Positions 8,308 to 16,516 are shown, counted from the first letter of the stretch. The stretch is 64,000 nt of DNA from JBEEPE01 sp964489645 (GCA_964489645.1 CAZAZT010000001.1:31815-95814); one strand, 5' to 3'. Translations and numbers: made by a program. The notes: generated by a model not told the origin, from the letters alone.

Positions 8308-10458
8308 ATGAGCGGGTTTGCGGTTCTGAGTCCGAGACAAATTTTCAACACCTTGAAGAAAGGTGATTTGGCTTTTGTTGCGGCCTTGTTCGGCACGGTG
8401 GTTTTGCTGGTGGTTCCGATCACCCCTTTCCTGCTCGATCTGTTTTTGGCCGCCAGCATTGGGATTTCCCTGCTCCTATTGTTGATCATCATCTACGTCA
8501 AAGAGCCGGAGGAGTTTGCTGGGTTCCCGACCCTACTGCTTTCGGTGACGTTGTATCGTCTCGCGCTGAACGTGGCGACAACGAGGTTGATTCTTGTGGA
8601 TGGAAGTGCGGGACACATCATTGAGGCGTTTGGGCGGGTGATGGTACGAGGTAACTATGTGGTTGGGGCAGTGGTTTTTCTCATATTGATTGTGATCAAC
8701 TTTATGGTGATCACCAAGGGTGCGGGGCGCATTGCGGAGGTGGCGGCGCGGTTCACTTTGGATGCGATGCCGGGGAAGCAGATGGCCATTGATGCCGAGT
8801 TGAACGCGGGGTTGATCGATGAGTCCACTGCTTCGGTCCGGCGAGCTAAAGTGCAGAAGGAGGCGGACTTTTATGGGGCGATGGACGGGGCGAGCAAGTT
8901 TGTTCGGGGGGACGCGATTGCTGGGATATTGATCACGCTGATCAACGTGGTGGGGGGAATCGTGATTGGAGTGGCTCAGAAGGGGATGCCGTTGGTAGAT
9001 GCTCTTCAGCGGTACACTCTGCTGTCCATCGGGGATGGTCTCGTTGCGCAGGTGCCGGCCCTGATTGTGAGCCTTGCTGCCGGTATTTTGGTGACCCGCG
9101 CGTCTGAGGAGTCCGACTTAGGGAACTATCTTTCGAGACAGCTGACGCTCTATCCGAGAGCTATCGGGATTTTGGCGGGCATGATGGGCCTATTCGCTTT
9201 GTTGCCGGGTATGCCGGTGACTCCGTTCTTGGCTTTGGCGGGAGGCTTGGCGGTTGTTGCGGTGCGGATGACTCGTCAGCAACAAGAGGAGGTGTTGGCG
9301 ACGGGGCCAGGGATGGATCTGAAGGATACTGACGCATCGAAGGTTGCTCCCTCGGCGCAAGCTGCTCCGGTTGATGGGAAGCCTAAATCGGGGTTGTCCG
9401 AGGAGTTCCGCAAGATCATGGACTTGGATGTCCTGTCGGTCGAGCTTGGGTCGGGCTTGTTAGGCTTGGCGGATCGGCGGGCTGGCGGGGATTTGCTGGA
9501 TCGCGTGACGGGGGTCCGCCGGAACTACGCGAGGGATTTGGGGATGGTGATACCTCCGATTGCCATCCGCGACAACATCGACATCGAGGCGAATGAGTAT
9601 CGATTCTTGTTGCGTGGCAAGGAAGTGGCGCGCGGCAAGGTGTTGATGCGGCATTGGCTCGCAATGAATGTGGCGAACAGTCCGGTCAAACTTCGCGGGA
9701 TGCCTACGGTGGAGCCGGTTTTCGGTATTGCGGCGACGTGGGTTGACGAGGAGGAGAAAAGGACTGCGGAGATCCATGGGTTCACCGTGGTCGATCCAGC
9801 CTCGGTGTTGATCACTCACCTTTCCGAGACGGTCAAGAGGCAGGCGTACCTGATCTTGGGGAGGCAGGACGTGCAGACCCTTCTGGATACTTTGAAGGAG
9901 ACGAATCCAGTTCTGGTGACGGGCGTCGTGCCGGATCTGCTATCGGTCGGGGTTGTCCAGAGAGTCTTGCAAAACTTGTTAAGGGAGGGGATATCCATTC
10001 GCAACCTTGCGACCATCATGGAATGTCTTTCTGACCACGCAGGGACGGTCAAAAGTCCGGATGATCTTTCCGAACAGGTTCGACGCCGTTTGGGGACTTA
10101 CTTTGTGGCGGAGTACGAGAGTGAGCCTGGAGTGGTGAAGGCGATGACTCTTGAGCCACGGTTGGAGCAGATATTATCGACCAAGGTTCATCGGACTCAG
10201 ATGGATGTCGGGTTGGTGATCGATCCTCAGATGGCTCAGTATCTTTTGGGAGAGTTGTCTCGGCGGATGACGGAGATGGCGGAGCAAGGATTGGTGCCGG
10301 TGATGATCACCACGACGGAGTTGCGGTTGGCTTTCAAGCGGTTTTTTGAGCCGTCCTTGGCTAAGCTGGTTGTGCTCTCTTACCAGGAACTTCCGATGCA
10401 GACTGAGATACGGAATGTATCGATCATTTTGCAACCTCCTGCGGCGGCGAAAGGGTAA
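8308..10458 (+). CDS. flhA: Flagellar export gate protein FlhA
   Basis: FlhA uses the proton gradient to drive flagellar protein export and its cytoplasmic ring receives substrates and chaperones. The roughly 350-residue N-terminal half has about eight membrane helices and contains the FHIPEP-family signature around 'VQKEADFYGAMDGASKF'. A low-complexity linker follows, then the C-terminal cytoplasmic domain with 'VEPVFGIAATWV' and 'VLITHLSETVKRQA'. The start is taken as the ATG at 8308 (716 residues); a TTG at 8293 in the same frame is possible and would add five residues. Neither has an obvious Shine-Dalgarno. Confidence 0.96.
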   Translation: MSGFAVLSPRQIFNTLKKGDLAFVAALFGTVVLLVVPITPFLLDLFLAASIGISLLLLLIIIYVKEPEEFAGFPTLLLSVTLYRLALNVATTRLILVDGSAGHIIEAFGRVMVRGNYVVGAVVFLILIVINFMVITKGAGRIAEVAARFTLDAMPGKQMAIDAELNAGLIDESTASVRRAKVQKEADFYGAMDGASKFVRGDAIAGILITLINVVGGIVIGVAQKGMPLVDALQRYTLLSIGDGLVAQVPALIVSLAAGILVTRASEESDLGNYLSRQLTLYPRAIGILAGMMGLFALLPGMPVTPFLALAGGLAVVAVRMTRQQQEEVLATGPGMDLKDTDASKVAPSAQAAPVDGKPKSGLSEEFRKIMDLDVLSVELGSGLLGLADRRAGGDLLDRVTGVRRNYARDLGMVIPPIAIRDNIDIEANEYRFLLRGKEVARGKVLMRHWLAMNVANSPVKLRGMPTVEPVFGIAATWVDEEEKRTAEIHGFTVVDPASVLITHLSETVKRQAYLILGRQDVQTLLDTLKETNPVLVTGVVPDLLSVGVVQRVLQNLLREGISIRNLATIMECLSDHAGTVKSPDDLSEQVRRRLGTYFVAEYESEPGVVKAMTLEPRLEQILSTKVHRTQMDVGLVIDPQMAQYLLGELSRRMTEMAEQGLVPVMITTTELRLAFKRFFEPSLAKLVVLSYQELPMQTEIRNVSIILQPPAAAKG

Positions 10459-10485
10459 GTTTTGGGAAGCGAATCATTTTAGAGT

Positions 10486-11631
10486 ATGTCGACGGGAGAA
10501 CAGAGGTATCGGTTCATTGTCAGTTCTGCTGAGCAGGCGGTTTCGGTCCTGAGATCTCGGTTTGGCGATCGGGCTCGGGTGGTGTCGGTACGTCAGGTTG
10601 AGGGGCGTGGGTTAGCGAAGTTTCTTCAAGCACCCAAGCTGGAGGTGATTGCTGCGGTATTGCCTGGACCTGAGACGGGAACCGCTGCTGCGGGCGGTGG
10701 CGGAGAGGTTGTTGGTGGGGGGGAGAAGGTGGCCGGTGATGGGGTATCTGGAGCATCAGGTGATGCGGCCGTAACGGTGATGTCACCAGCTGTTGATGCG
10801 GAGGTGAGAACGGGGGGTGGGGGAAGGGCCAAAGTTGTGGCTCAGGGGTTGGATGATGCGGTTCTTCAAGGTGCTGGGCGTCTGGCGAGGGTGCTTCAGG
10901 CAGGAGGGCTTTCTGCGCCAGTGATTGCGAGGTTGATGGCTTATCCGGCGTGGAAGCAGATTGAGACGCAGCCGTTGGGTAGGGCGATGGTGGATGTGGC
11001 GGCTTTGTTGAGATCGGAGTATGCGGCCGTCCCTCGGCGGCCACTGGGGGATCGGGTCGCCTTTGTGGGGGCGGCGGGCTCGGGCAAGACCACGGCGCTT
11101 TGTAAACGATTGGCGATGGATGTTTTCATGAGGGGACAGCGGCCGGCTGCGCTGAAGGTGGATCTTGACCGAGCGAATCCTGGGGATGCCCTTTCCGTCT
11201 TTTGCGAAGCGTTAGGGGCTGCCTATATCCGGAATGTATCGGATGTTCCGGCTGCGGGGCGTGGTCAGACTCTGTACATCGATTTGCCGGGATTCTCTTT
11301 ATGGTCGGAGGAGGACGTGAATGAGATCAAGGTGGCAATCAACCCCTTGTTCACGACTGCGCGCGCAGTGGTCATCAATGCGGCTTATGAACCCTCGTTG
11401 GTGAGGCGGTGCTTTGCCGTTGCGGAGCGATTGGATTGCACGCACGTCGTGTTCACCCATGTGGACGAGTTACAGTACTGGGGGAAGCTATGGGATCCGC
11501 TCTTGCGTTCAGGGTTGACTCCACTTTTCTTGGGAACCGGACAGAACATCGCGGGTGATTGCGAGGAGAACGTGTTTGAGGCTGTTTTGGGAAGAACGTT
11601 CTCGGCGGTTGGACTGGAATCTGCTTCTTGA
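10486..11631 (+). CDS. flhF: FlhF-like SRP-type GTPase, G motifs altered
   Basis: FlhF is a signal-recognition-particle-type GTPase that sets the place and number of flagella. The 381-residue protein has the FlhF N-terminal B domain (about 1-58), a Gly/Val-rich low-complexity linker (about 60-118), a helical bundle (about 120-185) and a C-terminal NTPase domain starting with an intact P-loop GAAGSGKTT (about 195-203). Other motifs depart from the family: DLDRANPG where DTYRIGA is usual, DLPG in place of DTAG, and THVD in place of TKLD. The end, 'LFLGTGQNIAGDCE', is family-like. Position after flhA supports the name; GTP hydrolysis is uncertain. Confidence 0.82.
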   Translation: MSTGEQRYRFIVSSAEQAVSVLRSRFGDRARVVSVRQVEGRGLAKFLQAPKLEVIAAVLPGPETGTAAAGGGGEVVGGGEKVAGDGVSGASGDAAVTVMSPAVDAEVRTGGGGRAKVVAQGLDDAVLQGAGRLARVLQAGGLSAPVIARLMAYPAWKQIETQPLGRAMVDVAALLRSEYAAVPRRPLGDRVAFVGAAGSGKTTALCKRLAMDVFMRGQRPAALKVDLDRANPGDALSVFCEALGAAYIRNVSDVPAAGRGQTLYIDLPGFSLWSEEDVNEIKVAINPLFTTARAVVINAAYEPSLVRRCFAVAERLDCTHVVFTHVDELQYWGKLWDPLLRSGLTPLFLGTGQNIAGDCEENVFEAVLGRTFSAVGLESAS

Positions 11632-11918
11632 TGGGGAGGAAAACACGGACGTCTTCCATGAAATATTTCTTAATCACAGGAGGTTTCTGGGGTTTCCTGC
11701 TCGTATTGGGGGCGGGATTATATGCGGGGAAGAATCCTGCATTTGCCTTGCTGGACGCATCTTTGGGGTGTGTGGTTGGCTCGGTTTTGCTGCGTCTTTT
11801 TTATTCTGTGGTACAAGCTGGACGGAAGGGTGTGCTTGAGGATCAGCGTCGGATGGAGGCTGCTGAACGGTTGACCATCCAGGCTGAAGAAGAGATCGGG
11901 GGAGGCAAGGGTGTCTAG
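11631..11918 (+). CDS. Small two-helix membrane protein in the flhG position
   Basis: This 95-residue protein is not recognised. Its ATG overlaps the flhF TGA by one base (TGATG), so it is translationally coupled to flhF; an internal ATG at 11658 with the same frame would give an 86-residue form. It has two hydrophobic helices, 'YFLITGGFWGFLLVLGAGLY' and 'ALLDASLGCVVGSVLLRLFYSV', joined by a short loop, and then a charged, helical C-terminus (EDQRRMEAAERLTIQAEEE). The layout resembles AtpI-like or small motor-accessory membrane proteins. In most flhA-flhF operons the next gene is flhG; none is present here, so this protein may support flagellar placement, but that is inference only. Confidence 0.6.
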   Translation: MGRKTRTSSMKYFLITGGFWGFLLVLGAGLYAGKNPAFALLDASLGCVVGSVLLRLFYSVVQAGRKGVLEDQRRMEAAERLTIQAEEEIGGGKGV

Positions 11919-11994
11919 GGTCCTCCCAGTAGAGTCCCCTGAAGGTTCCTTGGATCAGGGGTTGAGGTGGGGTGCTTGGTTCTGAAGAACTGCG

Positions 11995-12801
11995 ATGGAT
12001 GAAATGGAAACATCTGAAGTTCAGGGGCTAGCGTGCGATCCGGTCGTGGCTGCGGATTTTGCCCGTGCGTATCTGAACGAGGATGAGAGGCATGGGATGA
12101 TCGAGAGGAACTTGGGATTGGTGAAGGTGGTCGTCGATCGGATGAAACTTTTTTTGCCCCCCACTTTGGATATCGACGATTTGTACAATGTGGGAGTTCA
12201 GGGGTTGATCGCTGCGACACGGAAGTTCGATCCTTCACAAGGAACTGTTTTTGCAGCATTTGCTACGTTACATATCCGTGGAGCGGTTCGCGACGAGTTG
12301 CGAAAGATGGATTGGATTCCGCGAAGTGTCCGCGACAAGGCGAGGAAACTGCGGGAAGCGATTGAAGGGCTCGAGGGTAGGCTTGGGCGTCCTGCCTCGG
12401 AGGTGGAAATTTGTGCGGAAATGGGTCTTTCGCTGGACCAGTACGGCACGCTTCTTGATGAGATTAAACCGGTCAGTTTTGTCCCACTCGATGCAGAGTC
12501 GGATTGGGAGGATTCTGGCGAAGTGCGGGTTGCGGATCGCATCGCTGACGAAAGTCAGCGCAGCGCATTTGAGACCTTGGAGCAGCGCGAGTTGGTCCAG
12601 CAGGTCGTTGATCAAATGGCTCGGATGCCGGAGTTGCAGCGCAAGGTTTTAGCCATGTACTATTTTGAGAATATGCGTTTGGCTGAGATTGCTGCGGCTT
12701 TCACACTCACCGAGGGACGCATCTCTCAAATTCACACGCAGGCCGTGATGAGCCTGCGGACTTTTGTCAAACGGATCACTAACTCAGAAATATGCTTCTA
12801 A
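11995..12801 (+). CDS. fliA: RNA polymerase sigma factor for flagellar genes, FliA/WhiG type
   Basis: This 268-residue sigma-70 family factor of group 3 directs transcription of late flagellar genes. Region 2 (about 38-110) reads 'GLVKVVVDRMKLFLPP', 'DLYNVGVQGLIAATRKFDPSQG' and 'IRGAVRDELRKMDWIPRSVR', the FliA/WhiG signature. Region 3 lies at about 115-165 and region 4 at about 200-262, with helix-turn-helix 'MRLAEIAAAFTLTEGRISQIHTQA'. No flgM anti-sigma gene is seen in the window. It sits between the flhF block and motA, and its 3' end overlaps motA by 10 bases. Confidence 0.94.
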   Translation: MDEMETSEVQGLACDPVVAADFARAYLNEDERHGMIERNLGLVKVVVDRMKLFLPPTLDIDDLYNVGVQGLIAATRKFDPSQGTVFAAFATLHIRGAVRDELRKMDWIPRSVRDKARKLREAIEGLEGRLGRPASEVEICAEMGLSLDQYGTLLDEIKPVSFVPLDAESDWEDSGEVRVADRIADESQRSAFETLEQRELVQQVVDQMARMPELQRKVLAMYYFENMRLAEIAAAFTLTEGRISQIHTQAVMSLRTFVKRITNSEICF

Positions 12802-13649
12802 TTCTTGGCTTTGTAATCGTTCTAGGTGCCGCTTTGGGCGGTTTCATGATGGCGGGCGGCAATCCGAAGCTGCTGTTGCATCCCTCGGAGTTCGTGTCCA
12901 TCCTCGGGATCTCGACTGGGTTGCTGGTGATTTCGAGTCCTGGGTCCACGTTGAAAGAGGTAATGCACAAGGTGGTGAACATCCTCAAGGGCGGCAAATC
13001 GAACAAGTCTGACTTCGTAGAACTTTTGAGGCTCTTGTATGATGTGTTCAACACCGCGCGGCGCGAGGGGTTGATCAAGCTGGAAGACCACATCATGGAG
13101 CCGCACAAGAGTGCGTTGTTCGGGAAGTACAAATCTTTCTTGGGCGACGAGCAACGTGTTGAGTTCCTTTGTAATGGATTGAAGCCTCTCGTCGACGGGC
13201 GTATCAAGCCAGAGCAGGTGGAGGGGCTGATGGAGCAGACGTTGGGCGCGATTGAGGAGGAGGCTGGAGCGCCGGTCCACATGTTGCAGTTAGTGGGGGA
13301 CTCGCTGCCGGGAATCGGGATTGTTGCGGCGGTCATGGGTATTATCAATACGATGACAGCTGTGTCGGAGGGGCCCGAGAAAGTCGGGGAGAAGGTGGGG
13401 GCGGCGTTGACGGGAACGTTGTTGGGGGTGTTTTTGGCTTACGGATTTGTGAACCCGACGGCAGCGCGGATCAAACACAACAACTCGCTCGAGCTTCAGT
13501 ATTTCGTGGCGATCATGAAAGGGGTCAGCAGTTTCGCTCAAGGGATGGCGCCAATGATGGCGGTCGAGGTGGCGCGCCGATGCATTGAACACACTTTGGC
13601 ACCGAGTGCAGAGGAGATGGAGGAGATGCTGAAGAATCCTGCCAAGTAG
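12792..13649 (+). CDS. motA: Flagellar motor stator protein MotA
   Basis: MotA forms the proton-channel stator with MotB. The 285-residue protein has four predicted membrane helices: two near the N-terminus (LLILGFVIVLGAALGGFMMA and VSILGISTGLLVIS) and two around residues 170-250, including 'LPGIGIVAAVMGIINTM' with the conserved proline. A cytoplasmic loop of about 110 residues lies between them. The N-terminal 'GGNPKLLLHPSEFVSILG' is typical. The start lies inside the 3' end of fliA, and motB follows after 82 bases. Which ion drives it cannot be told by eye. Confidence 0.96.
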   Translation: MLLILGFVIVLGAALGGFMMAGGNPKLLLHPSEFVSILGISTGLLVISSPGSTLKEVMHKVVNILKGGKSNKSDFVELLRLLYDVFNTARREGLIKLEDHIMEPHKSALFGKYKSFLGDEQRVEFLCNGLKPLVDGRIKPEQVEGLMEQTLGAIEEEAGAPVHMLQLVGDSLPGIGIVAAVMGIINTMTAVSEGPEKVGEKVGAALTGTLLGVFLAYGFVNPTAARIKHNNSLELQYFVAIMKGVSSFAQGMAPMMAVEVARRCIEHTLAPSAEEMEEMLKNPAK

Positions 13650-13731
13650 AGTTTGACGGGAACGGTGACAGTTTTTGCGGTGACCGGAAGTCTGATTGAA
13701 GTTTGATTGTAGTCGTCATCGGAGCTGAAAT

Positions 13732-14424
13732 ATGGCCAAGAAAAAAGCGGAACATCACGGGGGAGCATGGAAGGTTGCGTACGCAGATTTCGTAACGGCG
13801 ATGATGGCTCTATTCATCGTTTTGTGGATCTGTGCCCAGAATGAACAAGTGAGGGAAGCTACCACGAAGTACTTTGAAGAGGAGTTCAAGCTGACGAACT
13901 CGGAGAAGGACAAAGAGACGATTGGTGGCGGGAAGAACATGCAGGAGGACAAGAGTGACAAGAAGAAATTGGAGGCTATCGCGAAAGAGATGCAGAAGAT
14001 GCTGAAGAGCGAGGATGTCGCGGAAGATCGCTTGATCGATTTCGAGGTAACGTCTGACAGCCTGAAAATCACTTTGTTTGACACGACGAAAAAGCCTTTG
14101 TTCGAGAAGAACAAAGCTGCGATAACCAAGTGGGGCGACTTGATACTCGGCAACATGTCGTGGATTATAGATAAGTATAAGATGAAGGTTTACATTGATG
14201 GGCATGCGGCGGCGGGGCCAACGAAGACGGACGTGGAGGATTATGGATTGTGGGAGTTGAGCGCTGATCGTGCGAATTCGGCGCGGAGGAAAATGGTGAA
14301 AGTGGCGGTTAACCCCGAGAAGGTACTCCGAGTGACGGGCTATGCGGACACGGTTCCGTTGCCTGAGACAGCGCCGGACTCTGAAAGGAACCAGCGAATT
14401 ACCTTGAGTCTTTCCTTGAACTGA
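13732..14424 (+). CDS. motB: Flagellar motor stator protein MotB
   Basis: MotB anchors the stator to peptidoglycan and carries the channel aspartate. The 230-residue protein begins 'KKKAEHHGGAWKVAYADFVTAMMALFIVLWI', where the Asp in YADF is the ion-binding residue and the following segment is the single membrane helix. A plug/linker rich in Lys and Glu spans about 45-95. The C-terminal OmpA-like domain (about 100-228) has a glycan-binding pattern in 'MKVYIDGHAAAGP', 'LSADRANSARRKMV' and 'RVTGYADTVP...NQRITL'. It pairs with the preceding motA. Confidence 0.95.
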   Translation: MAKKKAEHHGGAWKVAYADFVTAMMALFIVLWICAQNEQVREATTKYFEEEFKLTNSEKDKETIGGGKNMQEDKSDKKKLEAIAKEMQKMLKSEDVAEDRLIDFEVTSDSLKITLFDTTKKPLFEKNKAAITKWGDLILGNMSWIIDKYKMKVYIDGHAAAGPTKTDVEDYGLWELSADRANSARRKMVKVAVNPEKVLRVTGYADTVPLPETAPDSERNQRITLSLSLN

Positions 14425-14439
14425 CGGGAGGCCAAAGCC

Positions 14440-14832
14440 ATGGAGAGTTTTCTTGCAAATCGTTCACCTGCTCCCGAGGGAGGAGATACGGACTTTGACT
14501 ACAGCAGTTTGGCATTGGGCGATGATCCGGGTTTTGGGGCGAATGGGTTTGGAGGTGATCATGGTGTCACCGGCGGATTTGTCTCACTTTTTGACGTTTA
14601 CGGCGTTGATCGGTCTGGTGGAAAGGGCGGTGAATCCTCTGTGGTGGTTGATGGAACGACCGGTGACGGGGGCTTAGGAGATGGGATTTCCTCGGGGATC
14701 CATCACGCGAACGAGTCGGCCAATGCGCCGGTTGAGCCTCAGGTCGAGTTGGTCACGGTGAACGGTCGGATTGAGAAAATCATCGTCACTTGCTCTGGAC
14801 CATGCAGGGTTGAACTCGACTGCACGTATTAG
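14440..14832 (+). CDS. Small acidic protein with C-terminal cysteine motif, last gene of flagellar operon
   Basis: This 130-residue protein is not recognised. It begins 15 bases after motB, with GGGAGG placed about 10 bases before the ATG, so it belongs to the same transcript. Most of it (about 1-100) is acidic, Gly/Asp/Ser-rich and probably disordered. The last 30 residues look folded and conserved in style: 'NGRIEKIIVTCSGPCRVELDCTY', with three cysteines in a C-X3-C-X5-C pattern that could bind a metal or form a disulfide. Its place suggests a role in motility or in its regulation, but the sequence gives no direct evidence. Codon use resembles its neighbours. Confidence 0.7.
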   Translation: MESFLANRSPAPEGGDTDFDYSSLALGDDPGFGANGFGGDHGVTGGFVSLFDVYGVDRSGGKGGESSVVVDGTTGDGGLGDGISSGIHHANESANAPVEPQVELVTVNGRIEKIIVTCSGPCRVELDCTY

Positions 14833-14887
14833 TCCAGGGCGATGGCTTCATCTGCTCCCCACGTGGCTCGGTGAAGAGGGGATTTTC

Positions 14888-15010
14888 AGGAAGGCGGGTG
14901 ACTTGCAGGCTTCCTCGGAAGATTACGACCGGAAGGCTCTTCCTCTCTCGCTATGTTTTCTCTGAGGAGAGGCGTATTCGTGTCTGAGGAGTGCACGAGA
15001 AACGTTTCTC
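14888..15010. other. Convergent intergenic region with several inverted repeats
   Basis: The 192 bases between the last flagellar-operon gene and the convergent oxidoreductase gene contain no gene. They hold AGGAAG at 14888-14893 paired with CTTCCT at 14910-14915, GGAAG at 14917-14921 and again at 14931-14935 facing CTTCC at 14939-14943, and a perfect 14-base palindrome GAGAAACGTTTCTC at 14997-15010. No T-run follows any of them on either strand, so an intrinsic terminator is not clear. They may act as Rho-dependent or bidirectional 3'-end structures. Confidence 0.35.
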
Positions 15011-15024
15011 CCAAGAGAATCCTC

Positions 15025-15918
15025 TTATCGCGAATCTCGCTTGGCGGATTCGATGGCTTGATCTCGCACCTTGGAAATCAACACTTCTTGCCCACCGTTC
15101 AGGCGGCTTTCTTCTGCGGCGGCCATGAAGGAGTAAATCTCGATGGTCTCTTCTGGGCTGACGGGTGGGCGCTTGGTCTTGAAAAACGAGACGATTTCAA
15201 CCAGCAAGGGATCGTACCCATCGTAGGCGCCGATGCTCTTTGGGCCTTGATCCGTGGAGGCGGTACCGCCGTAGCCCTTGCGAGTTTTCCCATTTTCTTG
15301 GCGGAAGAGGCCAACTCGAGAGTCGTTCCACGTGCCTTTGACGACGATTTTTCCCTCGTCATCGAGCGACCGCTGAACGGCGCGGCACCCGACGCCCATG
15401 ACAGTGAAAAGGCTCTCGCATCCGTGGATGCCGTACCAGAAAAGCTCGGGGTGAGTGGGTTCCACGTTCACGGGACTGAACGTCTCCGCGGAGCTCACTT
15501 TACCGAAGGTGGCCTTCCGTACGGCTTGGGTGGACGATCCGTATCTCAGCGAGGAGGAGGTGAAAACAGGGACCTTTGCCTTCTCTGCTTCTGAGAAGAT
15601 CTGGATAACGTCCGTGAGCGAAGCGGCAATCGGTTTATCGATGAAGACGGGTTTACGCGCTTTGAGAACGGGCCGGAGTTGTTCGAGGTGAACCCGACCG
15701 TCGTTTGATTCGAGGAGCACCGCATCGACTTTCTGCAGGAGTGAGTCGATGGAGTTCACGACCTCCACGTCGAGGGATTTGATTTTCTCGGTGTACTCTG
15801 GCACCCGCTTGGTGCTGCTCTCGATGTCCTTGCTGCCTTGGGGATAGGCTGCGACGACGCGGACTCCCTCGAAATGGGGTTGGTGCGAGGGATCCTTCGG
15901 GCCGCGATTCAGGGTTTG
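15025..15918 (-). CDS. Gfo/Idh/MocA family oxidoreductase (5' end lost in assembly gap)
   Basis: The visible 297 residues match the Gfo/Idh/MocA family of NAD(P)-dependent sugar or inositol dehydrogenases. The first residues are the end of the Rossmann domain: 'GVRVVAAYPQGSKD', 'VDAVLLESNDGRVHLEQLRPVLKARKPVFIDKPIAAS', where DKP replaces the usual EKP motif. The C-terminal domain has 'ELFWYGIHGCESLFTVMG' and 'YDPLLVEIVSFFKTKRPPVS'. The N-terminal GxGxxG strand must lie in the 100-N gap just upstream. Similar PVC proteins act on oxidised sugars, but the substrate cannot be told here. The gene is convergent with the flagellar operon and ends in TAA at 15025. Confidence 0.85.
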   Translation of the reverse strand, partial: QTLNRGPKDPSHQPHFEGVRVVAAYPQGSKDIESSTKRVPEYTEKIKSLDVEVVNSIDSLLQKVDAVLLESNDGRVHLEQLRPVLKARKPVFIDKPIAASLTDVIQIFSEAEKAKVPVFTSSSLRYGSSTQAVRKATFGKVSSAETFSPVNVEPTHPELFWYGIHGCESLFTVMGVGCRAVQRSLDDEGKIVVKGTWNDSRVGLFRQENGKTRKGYGGTASTDQGPKSIGAYDGYDPLLVEIVSFFKTKRPPVSPEETIEIYSFMAAAEESRLNGGQEVLISKVRDQAIESAKRDSR

Positions 15919-16018
15919 NNNNNNNNNNNNNNNNNNNNNNNNNNNNNNNNNNNNNNNNNNNNNNNNNNNNNNNNNNNNNNNNNNNNNNNNNNNNNNNNNN
16001 NNNNNNNNNNNNNNNNNN
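15919..16018. other. Assembly gap of 100 N
   Basis: Exactly 100 undetermined bases, a placeholder length used by scaffolding tools, so the real distance is unknown. The gap hides the 5' end of the Gfo/Idh/MocA gene and the 3' end of the Cys-rich gene to its right. A continuous reading frame across the Ns would be accidental, because the two flanks encode unrelated sequence. Confidence 0.99.
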
Positions 16019-16407
16019 GGTTCAGGGGGTGCATTTGCCGCTGAGACCGTGCGAAGGAGAATCACCAGGAAGCTGACTGCTCGGCTCGGGTGTGAGGTGA
16101 CTTTGTTTGGAAGCAACTCCCCCCATGGGATTTGAGCCACGTGGAGGGGTGCCGGAAGCGTTTGGGCCGTTGGAAAGGCCGGAGTGGAGGATGGAACTTC
16201 CTCTTTCGTGAGGTAGGCGGAGCCCGAGCAACAGGGCGCAGAGTGTTCGTTCAGCGGCCGAGGGGTGTCGGGGATTTCGCTGGAGGCCTTGTTGGCGCAG
16301 CATGTCCGGTTGGCTGGAGTCCCTGTGAAGCAACAGATTTTCAGCAGGGACAGTGCGGCGCACAGCAGAACACTCACGGCGAGAGAGCGAGGGCGCGACG
16401 GTTTCAT
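16019..16407 (-). CDS. Cys-rich exported protein of unknown function (3' end lost in gap)
   Basis: The visible 129 residues begin with a basic N-terminus and a hydrophobic stretch (SLAVSVLLCAALSLLKICC) that reads as a signal peptide or anchor. Three Cys-Cys pairs follow within about 60 residues (ICC, TCC and PCCSG). A hydrophobic segment 'AVSFLVILLRTVSA' lies close to the gap. The protein is not recognised; the cysteine pairs suggest a metal-binding or disulfide-rich periplasmic protein. It is separate from the oxidoreductase beyond the gap, since nothing here resembles a Rossmann fold. The start at 16407 lies about 110 bases from the divergent glycosyltransferase start, so the two may share a promoter region. 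Confidence 0.5.
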
Positions 16408-16501
16408 GATTTGTTACGACAGCTTTGAATGCGCCGTTGTTCGAAGATTTTGAAAAAACTTTTTGAACACGTCCGTTGATGGCTGGGGTGCGATGGGGTG
16501 C

Positions 16502-16512
16502 AAAGGAGGTGA
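16502..16512 (+). promoter_or_regulatory. Strong Shine-Dalgarno deciding the glycosyltransferase start
   Basis: AAAGGAGGTGA is a near-perfect complement to the 16S rRNA 3' end and stands 4-5 bases before the GTG at 16517. It selects that GTG over the upstream in-frame TTG at 16463. Such a strong site is rare in this window, where most genes rely on coupling or weak sites. Confidence 0.75.
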
Positions 16513-16516
16513 AGCG

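Noticed and set aside
14953..15594. Plus-strand frame of 213 codons opposite the Gfo/Idh/MocA gene
   Set aside because: The minus-strand frame carries the DKP motif and family C-terminal domain; the plus frame has no motif support.
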